From Fennellomyces sp. T-0311 (taxonomy: Eukaryota; Mucoromycota; Mucoromycetes; Mucorales; Lichtheimiaceae), in assembly GCA_025266875.1 (NCBI GenBank), contig JALLLT010000004.1:1178001-1242000 (forward strand): a DNA stretch of 64,000 bases. Direction: 5' to 3'. The translations under genes were made by a program, and so were the position numbers. The notes under the pieces were generated by a model that worked only from the letters and a program-made list of their open reading frames with translations, did not search any database and was not told where the DNA came from. The stretch's first letter is position 1. The number at the start of each line of letters is the position of its first letter. Of the stretch, positions 45,849-57,086 are shown one piece after another.

Positions 45849-47442
45849 TTATCGTGATAAAACAATATTGTAAGCGTTTGTTACATTTGCACCATACACC
45901 GTTGTTACATGGGCCAGCTTCTGATAAACATAAGTATAAGCTGTTGGATGGACCTGGGCACAGTGATTGATCCCAAACCACTTTAAATTTCCCGTGATGG
46001 CAAAGCGGTCAACCAGTACACGCAATCCAGCCTCAGTGATGTTGGCGCTGCTTCCGATATCCAGAGATTCGAGTATACGATCCATGTGCCGAGCGATATC
46101 GCAAAGGACTTGGTCTGTCACCCCATCCATGCTCAAAAGATGCAAGCTTTTCAGCAAGCCGCTGGTGGTATTACTGCGATATCGTTCGACAAACCGACAT
46201 AGTCCCTCTGAAGTGATCTGATCGCAGTGTCCGAGTTCGAGCTCCTTCAGGACCGGAAGCTCAGCGAGTGCATCCAGGACGTCGTCATTGACACCACGAA
46301 TTGAACTAAAGTTGACTTCTTGCAACGAAGGGGCCTTCCGCAGCAATGAACAAAGATCATCCGGAAGGAAATGTGTAGATTGCCCCCGATCCTCTGGATG
46401 ATGGAAATAATAGCTTAGCCGAATGCATATGTACCGTAGTCGCGGGCATCCAGTTGTTGCCAAGGCAGCCAGTGTCCGGTTTCCTAGACTATAGCATGAT
46501 TGGATATGCAAAGCCTCCAGTGTGTCGCCATGCTTCGCGAGCAAAGGAGCCAAGTGCACGTCGCTGATTCCGTGAAGGTGACTTAATATGAGTACACGTA
46601 AACCGGATGCTGGCGACGACGAGGGTGGGAACGTCGGAACCATGTGATCGCCCCCGAATTGGATGTGCTCAAGCCGCGGACAGGACTGATGAAGAAGCTC
46701 CAGAATAGAACCACAATCATCACCAGCAATTGTCGCATTAAAATCAACGCGGCGAAGATGTGGAAACAGGTTCAGCGTTTGACTGAGCAAAGGGACAGAC
46801 ATGGTTGCGTGAAGGTTCAAATCGTGGATTCGCGTCTCTGGTATACCTTGCAATAGCGTCGGTGTCATGGATTGAAAATTTGCGGCCGAGTGACAATATC
46901 GCAAATCGGTCAATCCCGTGCAGTACTGCAATACGGTCCCTAGCAAACATTCGGGTCCACCAGCATACAGGTGCAGCGATTTCAGATTCTGGCCCGTCGT
47001 CTTGAAGAGCTCCAACAGACGAGGATTTGCTTGCGGATCGCATGAAATGCGGGCTAATAGATCACCGGCAAGTTCAGCTGCTCGCACCTTACGTGAACTT
47101 TTCACACGTACCTGATTCTATGTAGCAACAGCTATGCTGGATTAGGAACTCTAGCGCTTCTTCCTGTTCAGTCGTAGGCCGACCCAGTATGTGAACTACT
47201 CGCACGTGCTTTCCGTCAAAGTAACGCTCGTACCGTCTCAAGTGACGACCAATGTTGCACGCTGGATCAGAGAGATCGTGCCACATCCCAGGCCAAGTAA
47301 GCAAGAACGACTGCCATTTCTTGGACACACGAGTGTACCGAATAAGATCAGTTAAGCGAAAATGGCGAAAAATGGCATTCAGGACATGGTATGGCAGGCA
47401 TTGCACAAAGTCCTTGGTCGAATGGGATGTAGACTGTGTCAT
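45849..47442 (-). CDS. F-box/LRR protein (copy B)
   Basis: Probable SCF ubiquitin-ligase adaptor of 511 aa; exons 47442-47112 and 47053-45849. The 58-nt intron (GTACGT..ATTAG) is required to join ALEFLIQHSCCYIES to ARISCDPQANPRLLELF. F-box: CLPYHVLNAIFRHFRLTDLI then YTRVSKKWQSFLLTWPGMWH. About ten leucine-rich repeats follow (CPRLEHIQFGG, LEALHIQSCYSLGNRTLAAL, LKELELGHCDQITSEGLCRF, LESLDIGSSANITEAGLRVL). It is clearly related to the F-box/LRR gene at 21805-23327; N-termini align closely while the repeats are diverged. Substrate unknown. Confidence 0.87.
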
Positions 47443-48652
47443 TGTTCAGTATATGGATTGCGAGGGAGAGAGCATCGTGGGTGATAGTTTGCAGCAAACC
47501 TCTGAAAAGAGTTTAGCCTGATTTATAGAGCTTATACAGCTTTTCCTTAGGTGTCAGCTACCTTACCTTTCCATTTTCAGGTGTGCGGCTGCATATAGAT
47601 TCACCACATCCTTCTAGACCAGCTGCCATACCTGTCAATGCTTGCAGAATTATGGATCACTACTCACAGCTGCTTTTATTCTCATTGTCGTCCAGCGTTT
47701 TAGGGTTACACATATGATGTAACAATGCAGTACAAGCTTCAATTTTTCTACACTTTATGCTCCAAAACTGACACGGCCAAGGGTACCATCAAGGCAATAT
47801 TGACGCCACTTATCGATATCTCACCAGAGAGGCATTAAATTTGCTACTACACGCCGTCGGCTCTGTATTGTAGTGGTGCCACGGTATCTCGCCATCATGC
47901 AGCTACGTTGACTACGTACTTCCTGGATCTCTTTTGTGGCATGTTATCTGATCGTTTTATCTCGGAATCGTTTCAGAATTAACTTATTCGGTTTTTTGCG
48001 TAGCGTGTTGACATAAAAATGGAGAGAGCAGTTCGCCAACGTTACTTTTAGTAATTATCCTAGCATTGTTTGTCCAAGTTACATTTGGATTACGAAAGTG
48101 TACCTGGTGGAACCGACAAAGCACTAAAATGGTTGATGATGACCCAAGTGTACCCACAACGGGGCAACTCTACCTATGTACCGAGAGAAATCAAGTGTGA
48201 AGAGTAACCCTGCTTAAATGCATTAGGAGACATAAATGTGTGTACTTTGTCTTGGAAGAAAATTAGGGTATGTAGTACTTTTACTTTTTGGAAAATTGTA
48301 ACATAAATTAGGATATGAGTACTTTGCGCAGCCAACACGGAGAAGCGAGGATATCGTAATAAGGTCCCACAGAGTGCGACGTACATACGTACGTATGATA
48401 TTCCATTACACAATTTGAGGCTGCACTCCTTATATTTACAATTGGAGCAAGATGCACAGGATTGTAACGAAAACATAACTCCTGTGAACAGGTGGATTCG
48501 ATAGAGAATCTGGAACGTCTATTCATCAGTGTCTCACAAAATGCGGTGCCCGCAGCGTTACACAATGAATGAATTGTATATAAAGCAGCTTGCGAAGTGG
48601 TCTAGTGCTTAGCAAAGGCGCCCCCCCCCCACTTCACCAGTTTCTACTACAC
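47443..48652. other. Intergenic region
   Basis: About 1.2 kb with only short unsupported frames. A C-homopolymer (about 48621-48630) lies just upstream of the GRDP start. Confidence 0.45.
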
Positions 48653-51600
48653 ATGAGCAACCGTCGTTTTTACAAAGATCCTTCTCTGAAAACAAACAGG
48701 CCAATACTTGGCAATGTAGTAACAGTCGAAAACTGCTTTTTCTACTTGTCATTGTTGGAAAGTTTTTACGAGCTGGAGAAAGAGATGGATGATGATTCAT
48801 TCAAAATATACGCTGCAGCAGCAGAAAAGCGTTATTTGACACTTCTTCAAAGTTCTGGTCGTGAGGTCAGGTTCCCCAGACCTGTTCCCCTAGGTAAGGG
48901 CCTTATGCTAATACTTTCACCAGAAGTCATCTACATCACTCACCATGGATATTACTTATTATATATACCCAGATATTGCTTATGCATGGCATGCTCATCT
49001 ACTTTCACCGTTTCGGTATCACGAGGATGAGGTCTCAAATCAATTTCCAAACCCGATACTGGGATGGACAAGCAACTTCCCATTGAGAGATATGGTACTA
49101 AATACAAGGTGTCAATGCGGATTTAACTAATTTGCTCGATTGTTCACTTTGATAATTCATATGTAGCATAATCTACGGAAGGATTCCTTTGTTTCGGGCG
49201 GACATGTGGATTACTTTATGTTTTCTTGGACCCTTGACAAGACCCAGATGTCAAGTGACTTTGCAGCAATAAAGCCTAAATACGACGAACGACTGTATAA
49301 GAAGCTTTACGATTCAGATCTGCAGATACGTCACGGAAACGGTGTCAGGTGCGCATCCTGCAATGATTATATATTTTTCAAAAACTGGTATGCCTATAGA
49401 AAAGCCAGCTTTTAAACCAAGTAATTATAACATACACATATTACTAGGATGGAATATGGAGAGTTTCGAACGAATCCAAATGTCATATTCAGATGCTCCA
49501 GCATTCAATGCCAGCAGCCTGATGTAAACACTCTTGAAGTGCATTCAATTTCTCAATTGTTATCATCGGCATCCCAAGGCACACTGAAGTATGTACGCGT
49601 TGCATAAAATGATATTAAAAGTTAGGTAACTCACTTGAAACTTTACGCTACTTATTAAAGAGGAACTCTGCTTGACCCGAAAGGATCAAAGAAGAATCCT
49701 AGTGCCGAGGAACAGTCTATTCACAAAAGAGTATGCGATGAAGTTGTGTCCAAAGCGGATGAAATTGCAACTTGCAAGAGCTTTAGCGCTGCTCTCGACA
49801 GCTTCGGTAAAAGCGAAAATGAGAGCCATTCGGAGTGTGAACAGGGTCAAGTCAATGGTTAGTTGTGATGGATATTGGAAATCATGAAGAGCAAAGTATT
49901 GATGCTAACATAGATTAATCAATATAGAGCTGAAAAGTATCATACGTAGTACATATGAATACAACCCAACACCATTATCCTTGGATCTTGTGCAGGCAAT
50001 GATGCGACAACGGGAATTTGTTCGTGAATTATTTACCAACGTAATTCCAAAGTGGAAAGATCCTGAAAATATCGAGATACCAAATGCTATACGAGACTAC
50101 CATGACTATCTCCTTGTCATAAAAACTCAACAGACTTCCAATGACTACATGGAAATCCTTCCAACATGGGCTATTGGTATGTAATTACTGCTTATAAGTA
50201 GCACTGTTCAATTTCAAATATCCTTTCGTTCAGTACGTAATACCGCAATTTGATTTGGTTTTACAGATATTGCTTGGCATGTACATATGCTACATCCCGT
50301 GGCGTACCGAAATATGATGACCAGTGAATTGGGACGTATCCTTAACCATGATGATGCAGTCGCACCATCACGCTTTGATATGCATCTACGCGCGACTGAA
50401 ACTGCTTGGAAAACTACTGTGGCATCGGCAGTAGAAAAGAAATCGAAACTTTCAAAAGCAAAGCAAAAAATTCAGCGATCACTAAGGCTAAGCTCTAGTG
50501 CAGAAAAGTATACGGAAGTGAAGGATAAATTGGTTAATCGTACCAGAAAAAAAAGCAAAGATGATGGAGTTATCATCAAGTAAGCTTATTGCTAGACATT
50601 TTATTAACGATAAAATGGATGCTAACTTTACTGATGATAATTTTGTATAGCCCGGAAGACCTCAGCTGCCATAATGCTATGAGTAAGTTACTAGATAACA
50701 CTTGTTTATGGTCCTATCTTTGCTTATTTCTTTTCGACTCTCTGAAAAAAAAGTATCTGCTCAGAAGCAATCGTCGCCGTCATCTCATAATACGGAAATG
50801 GCATCACGTCATGAAGAGATTCTCAAAAGCATTGATGGTACCGGCTATGGATATATAGGGTAATATCAAACACATTGACTAATGGCTAATTTATAATACG
50901 CTGCTAATATATAGTCCCATATATGTAGATCGTCTGTTAACGGTGGTAAGTAAATTTATCGAATACCATTTGGAGGCTCTGACTTGTTAAGCTCATAATT
51001 ACTCAGCTGACAGTTGTCCAGATGAGGCTTCACCCAGGTATGTAAGTGGAGTATGTTTTGACATTACGAACGCTAACCTGGCGTAATAGAATAATAGGTA
51101 AAGCCAAATTTTATACATATAACAAAAGTCAAAACTAACGCGGCGAGTATCATGCAGAGACAAAGTTATATCCTCCACATTTTCCAGGTGTATCTCCCAG
51201 GAATTGTAAGATTTGAAGGTGGTTTACTAGATATCGCACCGGTACTAATCATGAAGCTTTGTAACTCAACAGATGTAGCCGGTCGCATCAAGCCTGCAAG
51301 TGTAATTATCCAAAAGCCCCGCCACCATGGAGAGAAGGGTCCAGAGTTGTGGGTGTCGACGCAAAGCCTGTATGGTATAATGCACAGAAAGTATTCAAAA
51401 CGACAAAACAAATATGGATGGTCATGCAATGGCTTCGACTGGTATTCCGATGCAGAGTGTAATTTCACTACTGCATCTCCAGGAAGTTTCTTTGGTGTGA
51501 TATTCGAACCAGTACATCCGCCCCGTCGCTATTACGGAGGATTCGGTGGTGGCGGTGGTGGCGGAGGAGGCTACTCTGGCGGCTACGGATTCGGCGACGG

Positions 51601-51688
51601 AGGTGGCGGTAGTGGTGGCGACGGTGGAGGTGGTGGAGGTGGCGGCGGCGGAAATGGTGGAGGTGGCGGAAATGGAGGCGGTGGATAA
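48653..51688 (+). CDS. Glycine-rich domain-containing protein (GRDP, DUF1399 family)
   Basis: Member of the GRDP/DUF1399 family known from plants (GRDP1/2, stress and ABA responses) and fungi, where its role is unknown. The gene has about ten exons: 48653-48893, 48973-49094, from 49167 onward, pieces near 49450-49590 and 49660-49860, about 49930-50180, about 50268-50580, then small exons and a long last one ending at 51688. Two DUF1399 core motifs appear: PVPLDIAYAWHAHLLSPFRY, completed only after splicing, and WAIDIAWHVHMLHPVAYRN followed by GRILNHDD. Between them are paired cysteines (VRCASCNDY and FRCSSIQC) that could bind zinc. The C-terminal domain (VRFEGGLLDIAPVLIMKLCN, ELWVSTQSLYGIMHRKY, WSCNGFDWYSDAECNF) is followed by about 50 nearly pure glycines with Tyr, Ser and Asp. 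Some internal exon edges are approximate. Confidence 0.75.
51530..51688 (+). repeat. GGN-rich tract encoding polyglycine tail
   Basis: GGT/GGC/GGA codon runs encode the glycine-rich end of GRDP. GC content jumps sharply relative to flanking DNA. Codons are mixed, so this is not a simple trinucleotide expansion. Confidence 0.85.
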
Positions 51689-53614
51689 CCATACGGCTAG
51701 CGAGTGCGAAGCGTCAGTACTACTTACAGTGCCATGCTCTATGTATCATTTCCTACTATATCGATTGTATCAAACAAGAATAAAATATATTGTTGCTGAC
51801 ATAATTGTATTGTCTAGGTACACGAAGGTTCAAGTGGGATTTATGTACCCAATAAACTTAGTTATCATCTGTGAAGGTGAGAATATAAATTCGCGAGCAA
51901 GTTAATATGTAGCGCTTTTCTAACTTATAGATAGATGAACCAGTCTTGCTTGGGATACGTGGATGATTACGATACAACTGCTTCTTCGTCTGCTCAGTAT
52001 CGCTGACATACATACGAATTTTATATTCTTCAAGTTCCTATTGCAAAGGGAAGATCTCAGCATAGCACTTTTAGTTATATAATGTGATCGGTTTGAAAAG
52101 TTTCGGCACACGAAAAGTACCTTATATTGTTGCTTTGAGAAAACTGATGATTCTCCCCTTTTTAGGCGTTCTAACGGAGTTGAAAAGCCTTTAGGGATTG
52201 GTCGATACGGCTGGCTGGGTGTCTGTCACGCTTTTGGTTGCCATGCTAACAAAATAGAGGCAAAAAAAAAACAGAGGCAAAAAAAAGGTTATGATCTCTA
52301 ATGAAACGAAGGGGTGTATGTAGCATTTATGATTTGGGAAGAAGAATAAATTTAGGAAATGCCACGCTGTTTCAGTGGATATAAAAAAACGGCCAATGTG
52401 AAGTGAGGAATGTTGAAAAAGATTACCGTAAAAAAGGAATGTAATAGGAAGATTAATATAAACAAGAGCACAAATTTTTACGTTTCTGCACCATTAGCGT
52501 CATTAAATTCATTGGTACACGATTAGAATGCTAATGAAGATGACCTTCCTGTTATAAGTTTTGTAAATGCTTCATTAAAAAGCGTGACATCTCTGTATTT
52601 AGAAGAGAAGTAATTATGTGTCAATTTTTCAGAGGAAAAAGCAACGCATAGCGTTTGACATATTCCTTTTTTCCCTTTAGTTTATTGCATGACTAAGATT
52701 GTCAGGGCCGGTCTGTGGTGCAGGCGCTGCCATAGATCGGTTTTGTGAAGTTGATCATAGCAGCTAGTGCGGCTGCGAGGTAGGTGCGGGATCAGCTGGG
52801 AGAGCAGTGCATCGTCTGGTAACCATCGTGTACGGTTTACAAACTGTCTGGATCAAACAATATTTTATTATCGTTTTACAAAAGTAATATGACTTCAAGC
52901 GCATCGCTATTCGCGTTCCCGCTCTGCCCGATCTCGATGAGAGTAGAGAAAAAAACCCATGCGTCAGAGGGTTAAAATTAAGAGTGAAAGTTTGGTGAAT
53001 CTGGTGAACAAGAGGAAAGAAAGAGAGCGTGGGGGTCCGTTCTCGAAAGTGCTGGCTGGGTGGAGTCGATGAATCTGTATCACTGAGATCAAGCCAGATG
53101 AGGAAATCGTTGAATGGAGTCTTCGTATGAGCTAGTGAGTTTCTCGTTTCATCCATGTCGCTATTCTCTATTGTACTGCACCGCAAAAGCTACTGGCCAG
53201 CCGCGGTAGGAGATATGACGTTTCTTGCATAGAAAAGGAAACGATAGGGACTGCTGATAGAAAAGTTACAATCAATCAATGGAAAGCGGTGGTAAACTGT
53301 TATGTGGGGTACGGGATGCTGTTGCGTATACATGACATCATGGGGTAGCACTGATGTGAAAAGAGCAGAGGTGGTGTGTGATATATGGAAAGGCAGTCGT
53401 CAATTCTGGAAGCAAGCAAAGGGTAGCTGCACGAAGACAATGGTACGCACTGTGTAACGATCCCATCGGTTGACAGCTGAAGTAAACATTGCAGGGTTGG
53501 ATTTGAGAACGGACGCCAAGAGGTTGTGTCAGAGTTGCAGCGAAGAAAACAAGAGGGTGGGAAGAACACAGCTTTACCATCCTCCTCTCTCTTTTTCCCG
53601 CTCCATTCACCATA
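51689..53614. other. Gene-poor region
   Basis: About 1.9 kb without a supported gene. It contains A-rich direct repeats (AGAGGCAAAAAAAA-type, 52255-52290). Minus-strand frames at 52764-53186 and 53300-53842 show no domain, and the latter is partly the antisense shadow of the zinc-ribbon ORF. Confidence 0.45.
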
Positions 53615-54115
53615 ATGGATGCTAACTACGGTGCAACTCGCTTCACTTCTGCCAGCAATCTTCAAATCGACACCATACAACTTTCTGGAGAACGGCTTGA
53701 GGACGCAACCAGGCATTTGGCAGAGCGTATTCCGGGGAGAGAGAACCTCACCAAAGTCATGAAGGCTTTGAAGAGAAGCGGTCTCGGAGCAACCCAAACA
53801 TCGACAACTCTTGCACAAATCCTGAACAGCAAAAAGGAACACGCATGTCCCGTATGCTTGAGCTCAATGAAGCTGCATAAGTACCGTCGAGAAGGCGAAC
53901 TGAAGACTGTAAATGGCGCACTGAGGTGTACGAACATCCGTTGCCCTTGCCATCGAAACAGTACCTATGGAAGAGATGACGCCGCGGCCTTTAACATCGC
54001 AATTAGAGGGCTGTCCATCGCTATTTCAAAGGACAACACACCGCTGCCGGCGCCCAGGAGAAATCCACAAGACCCATATCAAATCAATCCCAACATGGAA
54101 ATCCCTTCGGTGTAG
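53615..54115 (+). CDS. Small protein with TnpB/Fanzor-type C-terminal zinc ribbon
   Basis: 166 aa, single exon. The C-terminal half matches the end of TnpB/Cas12f/Fanzor nucleases: EHACPVCLSSMKLHKY, then GALRCTNIRCPCHRNSTYGR with DDAAAFNIAI. That is a C-x2-C/C-x4-C zinc ribbon followed by the R-D-(x)-A-A-x-N-I segment whose Asp is the last RuvC catalytic residue. The N-terminal RuvC and wedge domains of a full nuclease (300-700 aa more) are absent, and no frame upstream restores them. It is therefore either a 3' remnant of a Fanzor/IS607-like insertion or a stand-alone ribbon protein with its own start (pyrimidine-rich leader before ATG 53615). It cannot cut nucleic acid by itself. Similarity judged by eye. 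Confidence 0.55.
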   Translation: MDANYGATRFTSASNLQIDTIQLSGERLEDATRHLAERIPGRENLTKVMKALKRSGLGATQTSTTLAQILNSKKEHACPVCLSSMKLHKYRREGELKTVNGALRCTNIRCPCHRNSTYGRDDAAAFNIAIRGLSIAISKDNTPLPAPRRNPQDPYQINPNMEIPSV

Positions 54116-54517
54116 CTCGTGTTCTCGTTCGCTGCCCCAACCAGCTTGAAGCTGGAGAAAAAATAGTTTAGTTAGCTGAACGCCTGTAATTTTTCTGCTA
54201 ATTGTATGATTACATACACCTCAAGTGCATTTGTGTTATTGGTTCAACGGACATTGCAAAACTGATGGATATGTACGTAACAGATACAAAGTTGACGAAC
54301 TGGTAATTTCATCGCCTTGAGGTACTGGGATGACGGAGGCAGCAATATGCAGTCGAAATCGTAACAACAAATGGCATTGGTCGGTGCTTACTGCATGTTT
54401 GCTTGTTAGGCTGCTCAGCTGATCATGTGCGTTACCGTGTACGCACTGCAGCAGTCAAGCACTTGTATGTTGATCGTCTCTGTAGCAAGTTCTTCTCTGC
54501 TTTCTTACCGCTCCAAA
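54116..54517. other. Intergenic region
   Basis: About 400 bases with no gene seen; holds the promoter of the second HNH-module gene. Confidence 0.5.
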
Positions 54518-56159
54518 ATGACCAACTACAAAAATATCACACGCGTTCCAGAAAAGAAAGAGACTGCCGCGGTAAAGCCTACGAAAGAGCAAGCTCCAGG
54601 TACACGATGACTTTACATTAAATTGAAGAAAACTATTCCAATCTAAAAGGAATGTGCAAAGATTTCACTGCGTTGGACATCGCACTTGGACAACAAAGCG
54701 GTCATAGTAACATATCTGAAGGTGAATATTGCTGAATTATGTTAGCGTGGAGGTTACTTTATGCAAACTAACAAAAAGCACATTCACGACGCACACAACT
54801 AAAGAACGGCTGGAGTGGCACCCAATCCATCACCCAAGACTACCAATCACCACGCCTCCCTGTTACTTTGTCAACAAGCGCGGTGATGTATGCTCGGATG
54901 CTACTGGAAAGCACAAGCTATTGCAGAGGATGAAAGGAAAAAATACTCCTAATTACAAACTTCATGTCTCGAAAAACAAGAAGACCACCTTCAAATTGGA
55001 GGAAATCATGGTGTACACCTTCTTGGATCCACAGTTCGACAGCGACAAGCAGTACATATTCCACAAAGACGGGCAACAGGAGAATTGTGCATTGGACAAC
55101 CTGACTGTATGCGACTTGCCTACGTTGCAGCAGCTGGAAACTGCAAGGCTGGAGAATCTATATCAGGGCACAAAATACACGGTTGTCAGGAACGTACACG
55201 ACACTTCAACATTCGAACGTTACCTTGTCTCGGACAGTGGGGATGTTTACACTCTCATATCACGAAGACATCTACGTCCCCGCCTAAACGAGCAAGGATA
55301 TCAGGTTGTTGAGCTCTATTCCGATATCGACATTGATGCAGAAAAAGCAAGAAGTAAGCGACACAACATGCAAGTACACAGCATCGTGATACAGTCTTTC
55401 GAGAGGCGTCGGGGGAAGAATCTCCAGACAGATCACATCAACGGGGAAAAACTGGATAATTCTCTCAAGAACCTCGCATTCGTTACCCGTTCCGAAAATT
55501 TAATTCGAGCGTATGGTCCAACACAAACCACAGCACGAAATATGCGCAAAGAGCAAGGAAACGGACCGAGAAAAGTTACAATGCGGCCATTACCACCGGT
55601 TACTGAAGAGACAAAATGGAAGTCAGTTGGTGTGCTCCCGTGGAATGGACGGTCGTTCAGTCAATACGAAGTGTCGAACATGGGCCACGTTCGCAAGGTA
55701 GACAACTTTACACTCCTCAACTCGCACTGTATGCCGAATGGATATATCTATGTGTACATGTATCTTGATAAAAAGAATTTGAAAAGCAAAGACTTCGCCA
55801 CGACAAGCGTTCGTCAATATTTAATGGTGTCTGTATCCCGCCTCGTGGCAAAGGCGTTCGTTGACGGTTACAGTGAAGAGCAAACTATTGTCAAGCACCT
55901 TAACGGAGACCGGCAGGACAATCGCGCGCAGAATTTGAAATGGGTTTCCAAGTGCTGTAGCTCCCTCCAGAGGACTTCCCGTAAAGTGGTTGCGTCACTT
56001 GTGGATGATCCAACTAAACAAAAGGAATTTCCATCCATATCAAAAGCAGAACGTGAGCTATACTCTTGGATAAAATGCAAGAGAAATCGTACCGCACCTT
56101 TTGAGAAAGAGGTTGTTTGGGATGGCAAAACACAATTAGCATTAATCCAAGTACTGTAA
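54518..56159 (+). CDS. Nuclear NUMOD4/HNH multi-module protein, copy B
   Basis: 502 aa from exons 54518-54599, 54650-54721, 54805-56159. The first two introns (50 and 83 nt) connect MTNYKNITRVPEKKETAAVK to the module region at ERLEWHPIHHPRLPI. It has the same three-module plan as the gene at 41288-42825. Module 1: YFVNKRGDVCSDATGKHK with FHKDGQQENCALDNLTV. Module 2: YLVSDSGDVYTLISRRH with VHSIVIQSFERR and TDHINGEKLDNSLKNLAFVT, the best-kept HNH_3 motif of the two proteins. Module 3: YEVSNMGHVRKVDNF (NUMOD4), SRLVAKAFVDGYSEE and HLNGDRQDNRAQNLKWV. The tail is NUMOD1-like (FPSISKAERELYSW). Only module 2 keeps all four expected His/Asn residues, so it is the likely catalytic module; 1 and 3 may bind DNA. 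Function inferred only from family. Confidence 0.77.
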
Positions 56160-57086
56160 GCATGTTTATGCTATTATGTAGCAGTAAATACATATTGTAA
56201 TTAAATTCTGTCCTTTGACGTCTCCGAGCTACTTTATAGGAACATATGTAATAAAATATAGATACAAATTTGCGTGGCGTCGAGGAACTGCGCATCTCAA
56301 AAGGCCAGATAAGATTCTTTGTCGAAATACACAAGTTTTATACTTTATCACCAGAAGGACATATACTACTTTAAGCGGCAAAGGAGTTCTACGTTTAGTT
56401 TGGATACCAGGAGCATATGCCGTGAGTTTCTCGGCATAGTATCTGCGAGAATGTTTCGACATGTATTACATTATCGTTTATTAAATTTCTGTGTATTGAT
56501 GAGCCACATCCCATCATAAAAGATATTATTTACCCCTGTCTCGTAAATGTGGATAACACTTTTTACGGCTAAATGAGTATCATTCCCATTTACTGCTGGT
56601 GGTTTTCACAGGCCCAGTTACGTTGCTCCGCCTGAAATTGAAGTGACAGCTTTAAAAAAAAATTTTCGCGTGTATAAAAAAGCGCGTTTCTGTACTTGAG
56701 CATGTTTCCCTTTATCAATTCTTAAGGCAAGTATTTATTTCGTTTTTCAGTCAAAAAAGTGAGGTGATAAAAGGAAATAGCAATGATGATAAAACAACAG
56801 ACCTGATCTGACTCTATAACTGGAGAAAAACCGTTATTGCCTATTTTACAACGTGAGCCATTCCTTTTATCACCAAAGCTTTTTTTGTTGTGTTTATCAT
56901 GTATAATCAAGTTATGCTTATACGCTTTACTGTTATAGGTCAAACATCTTGGAACATTGTTTCTCAGATTAGCGTTTATTTTGTGATTTTGAATTAAAAA
57001 AAGCACATTGCTGTTGAAATTAAGTAGTGTTGATTGGTGTACATTGTGCGTGTAAATGGAATAAAAGGGTATATTATTGATCGCAG
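56160..57086. other. Convergent intergenic region
   Basis: About 0.9 kb between the HNH copy B and transporter 3' ends. Minus-strand frames (56229-56462, 56722-57117) are AT-rich and without domains. No gene supported. Confidence 0.45.

Noticed and set aside
53300..53842. 180-codon cysteine-rich frame on the minus strand
   Set aside because: No domain; half of it is antisense to the zinc-ribbon ORF and the rest has no coding support.
54729..54804. N-terminal extension MLNYVSVEVTLCKLTKSTFT of HNH copy B
   Set aside because: It is intron sequence: a GTGAAT donor at 54722 and CTAAAG acceptor at 54804 join exon 2 to ERLEWHP with correct phase.
56545..56690. Second CACTA-like MITE starting CACTTTTTACGGC
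   Set aside because: No matching inverted end or target duplication could be found.
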